Assembly (NCBI GenBank): GCA_036741235.1
Contig: DAINSQ010000015.1
Location: 1 to 44,895, forward strand
Source: JABWBR01 sp036741235
Lineage (GTDB): Bacteria; Bacteroidota; Bacteroidia; Chitinophagales; Saprospiraceae
Length of the DNA stretch: 44,895 nt
Direction: 5' to 3'
Position numbers and translations under genes: made by a program. The notes under the pieces are model-generated. The model worked only from the letters and a program-made list of their open reading frames with translations, searched no databases and had not been told where the DNA came from. The first letter of the stretch is position 1. Every line of letters starts with the position of its first letter. Of this stretch, positions 8,438-16,513 are shown one piece after another.

Positions 8438-8468
8438 CAAAAATAATTAGTGTAGCAATAATTTCAAA
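8438..8468 (-). promoter_or_regulatory. promoter of the marR-hmgA unit
   Basis: On the minus strand TTTG (8465-8468) is followed by exactly 19 bases and then TATTTTTG (8438-8445). This matches the Bacteroidota sigma factor consensus TTTG-N19-TAnnTTTG exactly. Transcription should begin near 8431, about 15 bases before the ATG at 8416. It is the best promoter match in the window and fixes the start of the regulator gene. Confidence 0.75.
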
Positions 8469-8483
8469 ATGTTTTTTTATAGC

Positions 8484-8630
8484 TGTAGGTTGTAGGCTTG
8501 TTTATAGGTTTATGAGTTTATAGGTTTACGCAAAGTCGCCGTTTCGACTCCGCTCAACGACCGGCAAAGGTTGAAAAGGTCACAAAGTCGCACGGTCGCA
8601 CGGTCGCACGGTCGCACGGTCGCACGGTCG
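8484..8630. repeat. mosaic of three short tandem repeats in a divergent intergenic region
   Basis: Three different arrays follow one another. Two copies of a TGTAGGT-type heptamer lie at about 8484-8497. Four octamers GTTTATAG, GTTTATGA, GTTTATAG and GTTTACGC lie at 8500-8531. Five and a half perfect copies of GTCGCACG lie at 8587-8630. The middle stretch, 8532-8586, is not clearly repetitive. This is the only array in the window placed between two gene starts instead of at a 3' end. The heptamer is the same family as the one after smpB. Confidence 0.85.
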
Positions 8631-8649
8631 TCAATTGCCGGAAAATTCA

Positions 8650-8657
8650 TATATTTG
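8650..8657 (+). promoter_or_regulatory. candidate -7 box of the META-domain lipoprotein gene
   Basis: TATATTTG matches TAnnTTTG exactly and lies 14 bases before the start codon at 8672. There is no TTTG at the expected -33 distance, where the end of the GTCGCACG array sits. Confidence 0.4.
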
Positions 8658-8671
8658 TTGAAAACAACACT

Positions 8672-9067
8672 ATGCGCCCCTTATCCCTATTGGCAGTACT
8701 ACTGGTTGCTTTATTTTTTCAGTGCAAAGCGCCTGTGCCCAATCTCGGCGGCTCGCGTTGGAAAGTGATTGAATTGCACCCGGATGGTCAGACTACGGCT
8801 TTGTTGCCTACAAAAGACTACATCCTGGAATTCAAAACCGATGCTACGTTAAATATCAAACTTGACATCAACAACTGTTTCAGCGGTTACGCCCTGCCGG
8901 AGGCCGGAAAAATCAACATCAGCCCGCTGGCATGCACCAAAGCGTGTTGTGACAGCGATCTGGCCACCCAGATTGCCCGCTCGCTGCAATTCATGACGGC
9001 ATACAGCATCAAGGACGATCGGCTGGAGTTGAAAGGAACGGACAGACTGGTACTGGAGCGACTGTAA
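8672..9067 (+). CDS. META/HslJ-like domain lipoprotein
   Basis: This is a 131-residue lipoprotein. The signal peptide ends in a lipobox-like LFFQC, placing the acylated residue at Cys18. The rest resembles the META/HslJ fold: GGSRWKVIEL opens the domain, and GKINISPLACTKACCDSDLATQIARSLQFMTAYSI then DDRLELKGTDRLVLERL closes it. In HslJ-type proteins this domain is linked to heat-shock or stress phenotypes, but no biochemical activity is established for them. The extra cysteine cluster ACTKACCDS is notable. The gene is monocistronic and ends 17 bases from a convergent membrane-protein gene. Confidence 0.82.
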   Translation: MRPLSLLAVLLVALFFQCKAPVPNLGGSRWKVIELHPDGQTTALLPTKDYILEFKTDATLNIKLDINNCFSGYALPEAGKINISPLACTKACCDSDLATQIARSLQFMTAYSIKDDRLELKGTDRLVLERL

Positions 9068-9084
9068 TTTGCAAACTGTTATTT

Positions 9085-10566
9085 TCACTGTTTCTGATTT
9101 AACCGGCGTTCATTTGCCTTTAGCGCCCGGCGGTTGATCTCATCGGGTAAATTCCAGGACAGCCAGGTAGACGAGGACAGCTTGCGCTCAAAACGCTCCC
9201 GCTTGAAATCCAGTTGAGTTTCATAATAAGAGGTTTTCGGTATCAAAGCCGTTTCCTGTTGCAGGATATACAAATTTTTATCCGACAGATCGTTGATCAG
9301 GTACGGCATATCCAAATTATCGCGGGTATAACGCAGATTGTAGCGGGTGATGAGCGCATCCCAATTGAGTATGGCGCAAAACAACCATATAGCATACCAG
9401 GCCCAGGTATTGGTATGCATTACAAAATAAAGCGACTTGCGGTCGCGCACTTTGATATACAGCGTAATCAGCCCAATAATAGTAAGCAGTAAAAAGACGA
9501 GTACGCCTATGCGCTTGTACGCCAGTCCGTACCCCGCAATGTAGTGGTAATTGCGAGCGCCAACCGATAAAGCCAGCAGGGTGTTTTGGGCCAACCAGAT
9601 CATGGCGGCGGTTTTCAAGGGGCCGTTATGGGGGTAAAAATTAAGTTTATCCCAAAAAATTACCACAACAAAAAAGGCGGCGACCAGAATCGAAAATATC
9701 AACAAATAGGTGCCGATATGTACAAAATCACTCAGTGCAGCAGGGCTTTCGGGTACTACTCCCCACCAGACCGTAGCGACATCGGTGAGGTTGACCGCTA
9801 AAAGCAATAGGTTGAGACTGATGAGGGTATAAAACGAAATTTTATAGTACTGTTTAAGCAGCATCATGCTGTTACCCCACCAATATTTCACTCGTACGCG
9901 TTTCAGATCGGGATGCAAATAAGCTTCCCAGGCCTCCAGTTTGTTTGCCAGAGGATTAGCGCGGCCTATCGCGTAGACAATCGACGCTCCCAGTAATGCC
10001 AATATAATGCGTCCGCTCGGCCAATTCCATGCAGGCCAATGGGGAAGCGATGCAATAATGTTGTCTACTAACGCAGCGAAAGTATTATTAGACCAATAGT
10101 ACAGCCACGAAAAAAACAAAACAGAAAAAGCGGGAATAGCGATCAGCAACGCCAGATTCCATATTGAGCGCAGGCGAAAGCCGCTTTTTTTACCCTTGAG
10201 AACCTCCAGTACCATAGCAAACGGCGCCCGCAATATGCTGTGCAAGGCCAACAAAGCGCTGAACCACGCAAAACGCAAAAAAGGCGCCTGTACTACACCG
10301 ATGTATAATGCTAGCGAAGCTATATGCACGCTTTTGGCAACCATGCTGTTGTTGATAACCACCAAGAGCGCAGAAGACAACAGCCCCGCTCCCGCCCAGC
10401 GCGCTGCCGATTGCCGGAATAGGCCGGGTTGCAGCCGGCCCGTCACGGCAAGCAGAAAAACAGTTATCAGCAGGGTGTTTACCCCCATCGACTCACGCCA
10501 AAAAAGCCAGGAATACAAGCCCGCACCGGCAATTGCGGCCAGAAAAAAAACGATATCTTTTCTCAT
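9085..10566 (-). CDS. polytopic membrane protein, DUF4153/DUF4173 type
   Basis: This is a 493-residue integral membrane protein with about ten or more hydrophobic segments over residues 1-410. A soluble, charged C-terminal tail of about 80 residues follows (NLDMPYLINDLSDKNLYILQQETAL and onward). The hydrophobic pattern and the segment ARNYHYIAGYGLAYKRIGV agree with the DUF4153/DUF4173 family, whose function is unknown. It is the third gene of a cluster with a small membrane protein and a winged-helix regulator. It is separated from the regulator gene by 38 bases that contain a palindrome matching one upstream of the cluster's first gene, so it is probably under the same control. Confidence 0.8.
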   Translation of the reverse strand: MRKDIVFFLAAIAGAGLYSWLFWRESMGVNTLLITVFLLAVTGRLQPGLFRQSAARWAGAGLLSSALLVVINNSMVAKSVHIASLALYIGVVQAPFLRFAWFSALLALHSILRAPFAMVLEVLKGKKSGFRLRSIWNLALLIAIPAFSVLFFSWLYYWSNNTFAALVDNIIASLPHWPAWNWPSGRIILALLGASIVYAIGRANPLANKLEAWEAYLHPDLKRVRVKYWWGNSMMLLKQYYKISFYTLISLNLLLLAVNLTDVATVWWGVVPESPAALSDFVHIGTYLLIFSILVAAFFVVVIFWDKLNFYPHNGPLKTAAMIWLAQNTLLALSVGARNYHYIAGYGLAYKRIGVLVFLLLTIIGLITLYIKVRDRKSLYFVMHTNTWAWYAIWLFCAILNWDALITRYNLRYTRDNLDMPYLINDLSDKNLYILQQETALIPKTSYYETQLDFKRERFERKLSSSTWLSWNLPDEINRRALKANERRLNQKQ

Positions 10567-10571
10567 AAAGC

Positions 10572-10588
10572 ACTTTGAATTTCAAAGT
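10572..10588. promoter_or_regulatory. palindromic operator candidate, site 1
   Basis: ACTTTGAATTTCAAAGT is a near-perfect palindrome, ACTTTG-N5-CAAAGT. It lies 5 bases upstream of the membrane-protein start codon and is flanked by AAAGC. The same arrangement occurs at 11568-11584, just upstream of the first gene of the cluster. The regulator encoded between the two sites is the obvious candidate to bind both. Confidence 0.6.
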
Positions 10589-10604
10589 TTTGAAATAAAA
10601 AAAA

Positions 10605-10904
10605 TCAATCTCGCTGCTTCAGCAACAGCTCGAGCGCGTCCAGATGGTCGTTAAAAGCCTTCTTTCCCAATGCGGTAGCGGCGTAAGACGTATTAGGTTT
10701 GCGCCCGATAAACTGTTTTTTAATCTCGATATACTGCTCGGCTTCCAGGGCTTTGATATGGCTGGCCAGGTTACCGTCGGTTACGTCGAGTAATTCTTTA
10801 AGGGTATTAAAATCCACCCAATCATTAACCATCAGCACTGACATCATGCCGAGCCTGACGCGATGGTCAAAAGCTTTGTTGAGTTGGGTAGTAATGTGTT
10901 TCAT
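10605..10904 (-). CDS. small winged-helix transcriptional regulator
   Basis: This is a 99-residue single-domain regulator. The sequence FDHRVRLGMMSVLMVNDWVDFNTLKELLDVTDGNLASHIKALEAEQYIEIKKQFIGRKPNTSYAAT has the helix-turn-helix and basic wing of the small winged-helix proteins related to ArsR/MarR (HTH_34 type). It has no separate ligand-binding domain and none of the cysteine metal sites of ArsR sensors. The start codon overlaps the stop of the upstream membrane-protein gene by 4 bases (ATGA), which points to translational coupling. Two palindromes flank the cluster's two start points, so autoregulation is likely. Confidence 0.88.
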   Translation of the reverse strand: MKHITTQLNKAFDHRVRLGMMSVLMVNDWVDFNTLKELLDVTDGNLASHIKALEAEQYIEIKKQFIGRKPNTSYAATALGKKAFNDHLDALELLLKQRD

Positions 10905-11560
10905 ACCTGGGCGGCGCTTCGTTCATATTTGTAATACATCAGCGCGCCGTAGATGATGTGCAGCAGGCCGAATCCTGCCGCCCAACACTCCAACCCGTTG
11001 CCGATGCGAAACAGGGCAATCAGCCCGAGTGCAATTTCGCTGAGCCCCAGCAATCGTATATCGGGCAGGGTGTATTTGCCTGCATTCACCAGGGCAAGGC
11101 CGTAAAAAACCAGCGTTGCCGGGGCGACAAAACCCACCGCGCCGTGATACAGCAGGGCGAGGCAGAACAACCCGCCCGTGAAGAGCGGGATGGCAAGTTC
11201 CACGATCAGCCTGCGAGTCAGCGCATCCCATATTTTTTGTCCCTGGCGTTTGGCCCGCCGGGTTGTAAAATAAATACCGGAGCCGATAGCTCCCAACAAA
11301 ACGATAGTTGCGTCAAGCGCAAAAAACAACTCGAAGCCCATACCCCAGTGTTGGCGCTGCTCCATCACCGTGTAATAAAACGTGTACCGGTCAAAAGGCA
11401 TAATGCCCAGATAAATATAGGCTGCGGTAGCTCCTGCCAAAGCCCATAACCCGGCAAAAATACCCGACAACCCACTCAGGGAAATAAACCTGGACGAGCG
11501 CTCCATCAGCGAGCGGATTTCCTGCAGGGTATCGATATGCTGTTGTTTACTCGAAATCAT
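10901..11560 (-). CDS. small integral membrane protein of unknown function
   Basis: This 219-residue protein begins with an amphipathic stretch (QHIDTLQEIRSLMERSSRFIS). About six hydrophobic segments follow, for example SGLSGIFAGLWALAGATAAY, FFALDATIVLLGAIGSGIYF and AIPLFTGGLFCLALLYHGAV, and the tail is charged. I do not recognise a named family with certainty. In Bacteroidota, such proteins commonly sit directly before a small winged-helix regulator, as here, where the two genes overlap by 4 bases. It may be the sensor or the regulated target of that regulator; nothing in the sequence decides this. Confidence 0.82.
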   Translation of the reverse strand: MISSKQQHIDTLQEIRSLMERSSRFISLSGLSGIFAGLWALAGATAAYIYLGIMPFDRYTFYYTVMEQRQHWGMGFELFFALDATIVLLGAIGSGIYFTTRRAKRQGQKIWDALTRRLIVELAIPLFTGGLFCLALLYHGAVGFVAPATLVFYGLALVNAGKYTLPDIRLLGLSEIALGLIALFRIGNGLECWAAGFGLLHIIYGALMYYKYERSAAQV

Positions 11561-11567
11561 CTAAAGC

Positions 11568-11584
11568 ACTTTGGTTTACAAAGT
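11568..11584. promoter_or_regulatory. palindromic operator candidate, site 2
   Basis: ACTTTGGTTTACAAAGT has the form ACTTTG-N5-CAAAGT, the same half-sites and spacing as site 1, again with AAAGC on its start-codon side. It lies 7 bases upstream of the first gene of the membrane/regulator cluster. On the minus strand the CTTTG half-site could overlap the -7 promoter element, so binding would block transcription. Confidence 0.6.
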
Positions 11585-11730
11585 AAATTCATTTTGTTGA
11601 AGAATACAACCCGCGGAGTGATTTTTTCAAAAAAGCTGCCTTTTATCAATACCGACAAATGACATATCTCAGTGGTGAAAACATAACGCTTTGCTAATTT
11701 TAGGCACAAATCAGCAGCGGCTGATTGCCG

Positions 11731-11747
11731 TATCTTTGGTATATTTG
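11731..11747 (+). promoter_or_regulatory. candidate -7 boxes upstream of the SusC operon
   Basis: Two exact TAnnTTTG matches stand nearly side by side: TATCTTTG at 11731-11738 and TATATTTG at 11740-11747, about 90 bases before the SusC start. Neither has a TTTG at the ideal -33 distance. The remaining AT-rich sequence from 11585 to 11834 shows no further clear element. No sigma/anti-sigma pair, which often controls Sus operons, lies nearby. Confidence 0.35.
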
Positions 11748-11834
11748 CCTCAATGCGTGAAATTATATTTCGCAAAGGCATATTTTTTTGTTTTAATATT
11801 TCATTCTTTTTGATCAACCTAATTACTCACGCGT

Positions 11835-14800
11835 ATGAAACTTAGGCTTAAGTCATTACTACTCATGGCTGGCTGTTTGCTTTTGAGTAGTGGCTACATG
11901 TTCGGCCAGCGAGAAATCACTGGCAAAGTCACTGATTCAGACAACGGCGAGCCGCTTATCGGCGTCAACATCCTGGTTGTGGGCACCTCCTCGGGCTCGG
12001 TCACCGATTTTGACGGCTCTTACTCCCTTCGCTTGCCCGAAGGTTACAACGTGTTGGAATTCTCCTACACCGGGTACACCTCCCAGCGTGTCACCGTGGG
12101 CGCTTCCAACGTCATTGACGTACAACTCCGTGCCGGCGCTGCGCTGGAAGAAGTTGTAGTTATCGGCTACGGTAGCGTAAAGAAAGAAGACGCTACGGGG
12201 TCGGTTAACGCCATTACGGAAAAAGACTTCAACAAGGGCGCCATCGTATCGCCCGAGCAACTGGTTGCCGGCAAAGTAGCCGGCGTACAGATCACGCAAA
12301 GCAGCGGCGAACCCGGCGGCGGCATTTCGATACGCATCCGGGGCGGTACCACCGTAAGCGCCAGCAACGAACCGCTGTTTGTCATTGACGGCGTACCCAT
12401 CGACAACGAAGGCACCGCCGCAGGGCGCAACCCGCTCAACTTCCTCAATCCGAGCGACATTGAAACCTACACGGTATTGAAAGACGCGTCGGCAACGGCT
12501 ATTTACGGGTCGAGGGGCGCCAACGGCGTTATCATGATCACCACGAAAAAAGGCAAAAAAGACACGCCGGGGCGCCTCACCTACGACGGTTACTACACGA
12601 CTTCGCAGTTTACCGGCGAGCCCAACGTGCTCAATGCCGAGCAATTCCGCAACGTGGTCACTTTTGTAGCGCCCAACCGCCTCGAAAAGCTGGGCGACGC
12701 CTCTACCAACTGGTTTAACGAGATCACGCAAAATGCCGGCGGTCAAAACCACTCGCTGAGCTTTACCGGCGGCGCCGAAAATATCGGCTACCGCGCATCT
12801 GTTGGCTACCAGCAGCTTCAGGGCGTATTGAAAGGTTCGGAAACCGAACGTACCAGTATCGCGCTCAACTACAACCACTCGATGTTTGACAACAAACTCA
12901 ACGTGAATGTCAACCTGAGAGGCGCTTTTACCAAAGACCAGTTTGATCAGGGCCAGATCGGCGCTGCGTGGTTCTTTGATCCGACACAGCCGGTATACGA
13001 CCCCGAGAACAAAGCCTTCGCAGGCTTCTGGGAATACGGCGTAGGCCTGGCGCCCCGCAACCCGGTTTCTACTTATTCCCAAATTGACGATTTTGGCAGT
13101 AGTATTCGCTCTTTGGGCAATATCGAACTCGAATACAAATTCGACAACCTGATTCCCGGCTTGAGCGCCAAAATGAACCTGGGCTACGACCTGCTCAGCG
13201 GAAAAAGACGCCGGTTTGTACCTACCACCTACGCCAATACTATGGTAGGCAACTTTAACGGCGAAATCTTCCTGGAAAACCCGAGCCGCAGCAGTCAACT
13301 GCTCGAAACCTACCTCAACTACAAGAAAACCCTCGGCAGCGACCACCGCTTTGACATTACTGCGGGTTATTCTTATCAGGATTTCGATGAGGAGTATCCA
13401 TCTTATCGCGCATTCAACCTCTCTACCAACGTATTCGGCGTGAACAGCACCAGCCCTGCTGCCAATTTTGAAGCCCGGAACTTTGTGATCCAAAACCGCT
13501 TGATCTCGTTTTTCGGCCGCGTCAATTATGCGTTGATGGACAAATACCTGTTGACATTTACCCTGCGCCGCGACGGTTCTTCTCGCTTTAGCGAAAACAA
13601 CCGCTGGGGTCTCTTCCCTTCGGCAGCACTGGCCTGGCGTATTACCGAAGAAGGATTTGCCGAAGGTTTGAGAAATGTATTCTCCGACCTGAAACTACGC
13701 GTCGGTTACGGTATTACGGGTAACGAATCCATTCCCGATTTCGGCTATATTCCTACTTATACCTACAGCGACGTGCGCGCCCGCTACCAGTTCGGCTACA
13801 ACAACGGCCAGCCGGTATACGTAACTACGGTTCGCCCCAACGGCTACGACGCCAACCTGAAGTGGGAAGAAACCGCCTCATATAACGTCGGCCTCGACTT
13901 CGGCATTATGAACGGTCGTATCAGCGGTACGCTGGAATATTACTACAAAAAAACCGACGACTTGCTATTTGTGGTTAACATTCCCGCAGGTACCAACCTC
14001 ACCGACCGTATCCTCACCAATATCGGCGAATTGGAAAACAGCGGTATTGAACTTACGCTCAACGGTTTTGTAGTAGACACCAAGGATTTCTCCTGGAACC
14101 TCGGTTTTAACGTAGCCAGAAACCAAAACAAAGTACTGGCTATCGACCAGATTTCCGACCAGGGCGTTCTCACCGGCGGTATTGCCGGCGGCGTGGGCAA
14201 CCAGATCCAGATTCTGCAAGTGGGCCAACCGGTCAATTCGTTCTTTGTATTTGAACAATTATATGATGCCGACGGCAATCCGCTTCGCGACGGTATCGAC
14301 CACAATGACGACGGCGCCATCAACCTGGCGGATATGTACGCCGATATCAACGGCGACGGCATGGTAAATGACCTCGACAAGCGGCCGTTCAAGAAACCCG
14401 CTCCCGATTTTCTCATCGGTATCACTTCTGCGTTGAACTACAAAGCCTTTGATCTCAGCTTTACGCTGCGCGCCAATGTGGGCAACTACGTTTACAATAA
14501 CAACGCTTCCAATGCCGGTTATTTCAACGTAGTAAATGAAAGAGGCGATATCTTCCTCAATAACATGCATACTTCGGCGTTGGTGACCAACTTCCAGACT
14601 CCGCAGTATTTCTCCGATTACTATGTAGAAGACGGCTCATTCCTGCGCCTTGACAACATCACGTTGGGCTACAACCTGCCCGCCAAGCCCGGCAGGCCGA
14701 GCCTCAGGCTATACGCTACCGGTCAAAACATGTTTGTGTCTTCCAATTACTCCGGTCTCGACCCCGAAGTAAACAACGGTATTGACCGCAATTTGTACCC

Positions 14801-14843
14801 GAGATCAAGAGCATTTATTTTTGGCCTCAACCTTGGACTATAA
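11835..14843 (+). CDS. SusC/RagA family TonB-linked outer-membrane receptor
   Basis: This is a 1002-residue outer-membrane barrel that imports large substrates using TonB energy, together with its SusD lid. A signal peptide (about 1-24, ending YMFGQ) is followed by a carboxypeptidase-regulatory-like domain (about 27-100, REITGKVTDSDNGEPLIGVN). The TonB-box region EEVVVIGYGSVKKEDATGS comes next. The plug (about 125-235) contains RIRGGTTVSASNEPLFVIDG and the typical DASATAIYGSRGANGVIMIT. The barrel runs to the C-terminus, with a Ca-binding-like DGIDHNDDGAIN and DINGDGMVNDLD region around 820-850 that is usual in SusC proteins. Length is normal. It is the first gene of a three-gene operon. The substrate is unknown because no catabolic enzyme is in the operon. 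Confidence 0.97.
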   Translation: MKLRLKSLLLMAGCLLLSSGYMFGQREITGKVTDSDNGEPLIGVNILVVGTSSGSVTDFDGSYSLRLPEGYNVLEFSYTGYTSQRVTVGASNVIDVQLRAGAALEEVVVIGYGSVKKEDATGSVNAITEKDFNKGAIVSPEQLVAGKVAGVQITQSSGEPGGGISIRIRGGTTVSASNEPLFVIDGVPIDNEGTAAGRNPLNFLNPSDIETYTVLKDASATAIYGSRGANGVIMITTKKGKKDTPGRLTYDGYYTTSQFTGEPNVLNAEQFRNVVTFVAPNRLEKLGDASTNWFNEITQNAGGQNHSLSFTGGAENIGYRASVGYQQLQGVLKGSETERTSIALNYNHSMFDNKLNVNVNLRGAFTKDQFDQGQIGAAWFFDPTQPVYDPENKAFAGFWEYGVGLAPRNPVSTYSQIDDFGSSIRSLGNIELEYKFDNLIPGLSAKMNLGYDLLSGKRRRFVPTTYANTMVGNFNGEIFLENPSRSSQLLETYLNYKKTLGSDHRFDITAGYSYQDFDEEYPSYRAFNLSTNVFGVNSTSPAANFEARNFVIQNRLISFFGRVNYALMDKYLLTFTLRRDGSSRFSENNRWGLFPSAALAWRITEEGFAEGLRNVFSDLKLRVGYGITGNESIPDFGYIPTYTYSDVRARYQFGYNNGQPVYVTTVRPNGYDANLKWEETASYNVGLDFGIMNGRISGTLEYYYKKTDDLLFVVNIPAGTNLTDRILTNIGELENSGIELTLNGFVVDTKDFSWNLGFNVARNQNKVLAIDQISDQGVLTGGIAGGVGNQIQILQVGQPVNSFFVFEQLYDADGNPLRDGIDHNDDGAINLADMYADINGDGMVNDLDKRPFKKPAPDFLIGITSALNYKAFDLSFTLRANVGNYVYNNNASNAGYFNVVNERGDIFLNNMHTSALVTNFQTPQYFSDYYVEDGSFLRLDNITLGYNLPAKPGRPSLRLYATGQNMFVSSNYSGLDPEVNNGIDRNLYPRSRAFIFGLNLGL

Positions 14844-14915
14844 ACCGTTCAATCACCATGCGGATTCACTAAAAACTGCATTTGATTGTTCACTAAGTCG
14901 CTAAAAAAAAGCATT

Positions 14916-16490
14916 ATGAAAAAACTGATAAAATTCGCGATGGTTGGTCTGCTCCTGGTAATGGCGGCCTGTACCGACCTTGACCTCGAGCCTCAAAGTA
15001 CCACCACTGCAGCAGTTCTTTTTAACGATGAATCGTCTTACCGTTCCTTTTTGGCCCGCATTTATGCCGGTATAGCCATTACCGGCCAGCAAGGCCCGGC
15101 AGGCAACGCCGATATTTCGAGCCTTGACGAAGGTTTTTCCAACTATCTGCGCCAATATTGGCAGCTCCAGGAATTGCCCACCGAAGAAGCTGTAATCGGG
15201 TGGGGTGACGAAGGCATTCAGGACCTCCACAACCACGTTTGGACCTCTGCCAACCAGTTTGTTCGAGCTACTTATTACCGCATCTTCTTCCAGGTTTCGC
15301 AAGCCAACGAATTCCTTCGCGAAACCACGGATGCCAAGCTCAGCGAACGCAACGTGAGCCAATCGACCCGCAACGATATCAAAGCCTACCGCGCTGAAGC
15401 CCGCTTCCTGCGCGCACTCAGCCTCTGGCATGGCATTGATATGTTTGGCGATATTCCTTTTTACACGGAAGATACGCCGATAGGCTCGGAACCGCCTGCC
15501 CAGGCTTCCCGCTCGGAGGTTTTCAACTTCATCGACAGCGAGTTGAAAACTATTGAAAACGACATGATCGCCGCCGGCCAGAACGAATACGGCCGCGCCG
15601 ACCGCGCCGCTTTATGGATGCTTCAGGCCAAGCTGTACCTCAACGCTCAAGTATACGCCGGTGTAAATCGCTACACCGACTGCATTACTGCCTGCAAAAA
15701 GATTATCGACTCGGGCGTCTATTCGTTGGAGGATGAATACCAGCATCTCTTTCTGGCAGACAACGACCGCACAAACGAGGTCATCTTTGCTATTCCTTTT
15801 GACGGCCTGAACACCCAAACCTGGGGCGGCACCACTTATCTCGTTCACGCACCCGTGGGCGGCACCATGGATCCGGCCAATTGGGGTATCAACGGCGGCT
15901 GGTTCGGCCTGCGCACAACAGCCGCTTTCGTCGACCTCTTCACCGATGTCACCGGCGATACGGATGAAAGAGCGCTTTTCTACACTGACGGCCAAACCAA
16001 GGAGATCAACTCGATCAGTAATTTCGGCGACGGCTACGCCCTGCCCAAGTACTCCAACGTTACCTCTGAAGGTGTTGGCGGCGCCGACCTCAACCACCCC
16101 GACACCGACTTCCCGATGTTCCGCCTGGCTGATGCTTACCTGATGTATGCCGAAGCCGTTTTGCGCGGCGGCCAGGGCGGTGATGTCAACGTCGCGGTGA
16201 ACCTGATCAACCAGTTGCGTCAAAGAGCCTACAACGATGCCACCGGCAATATTACCGCCGGCGATCTTACGCTCGACTTCATCCTTGACGAAAGAGCGCG
16301 CGAATTGTACTGGGAAGGTCACCGCAGAACCGACCTCATCCGCTACGACCGCTTTACCGACAACGGAATATGGCCCTGGAAAGGGGGCGTTAAAGAAGGC
16401 AAACTAACCGAATCCTTCCGCGATCTGTATCCAATTCCCGCTTCTGAAATTCTTGCCAACCCCAAGTTGACCCAGAACGACGGTTATTAA
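14916..16490 (+). CDS. SusD/RagB family nutrient-binding lipoprotein
   Basis: This 524-residue surface lipoprotein caps the SusC barrel and captures substrate. The ATG at 14916 was chosen because it places a short signal peptide directly before the lipobox VMAAC with Cys19. An acidic patch, TDLDLEP, follows the Cys and may act as a surface-export signal, as is known for Bacteroidota lipoproteins. The SusD-like N-terminal half (YRAEARFLRALSLWHGIDMFGDIPF) carries the TPR-type helices. The C-terminal RagB/SusD domain ends in RARELYWEGHRRTDLIRYDRFT and the family's closing PIPASEILANPKLTQNDGY. It begins 72 bases after SusC and was evidently co-transcribed with it. Confidence 0.96.
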   Translation: MKKLIKFAMVGLLLVMAACTDLDLEPQSTTTAAVLFNDESSYRSFLARIYAGIAITGQQGPAGNADISSLDEGFSNYLRQYWQLQELPTEEAVIGWGDEGIQDLHNHVWTSANQFVRATYYRIFFQVSQANEFLRETTDAKLSERNVSQSTRNDIKAYRAEARFLRALSLWHGIDMFGDIPFYTEDTPIGSEPPAQASRSEVFNFIDSELKTIENDMIAAGQNEYGRADRAALWMLQAKLYLNAQVYAGVNRYTDCITACKKIIDSGVYSLEDEYQHLFLADNDRTNEVIFAIPFDGLNTQTWGGTTYLVHAPVGGTMDPANWGINGGWFGLRTTAAFVDLFTDVTGDTDERALFYTDGQTKEINSISNFGDGYALPKYSNVTSEGVGGADLNHPDTDFPMFRLADAYLMYAEAVLRGGQGGDVNVAVNLINQLRQRAYNDATGNITAGDLTLDFILDERARELYWEGHRRTDLIRYDRFTDNGIWPWKGGVKEGKLTESFRDLYPIPASEILANPKLTQNDGY

Positions 16491-16513
16491 TGGTTGAATT
16501 TTAACAACTTGAC

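Noticed and set aside
8587..8630. GTCGCACG and other arrays as CRISPR
   Set aside because: Units are 7-10 bases with no unique spacers between them, and no cas gene lies nearby. They are simple tandem and inverted repeats.
11557..11817. An 86-codon open frame on the minus strand upstream of the SusC gene
   Set aside because: It covers the AT-rich regulatory region, including the operator palindrome and the SusC promoter boxes, has no recognisable protein features and begins with low-complexity Lys/Asn/Ile sequence.
11937..13493. A 518-codon open frame antisense to the SusC gene
   Set aside because: Same explanation as for parE: GC-rich third positions of a long conserved gene leave a reverse frame open. 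No domain or signal is seen.
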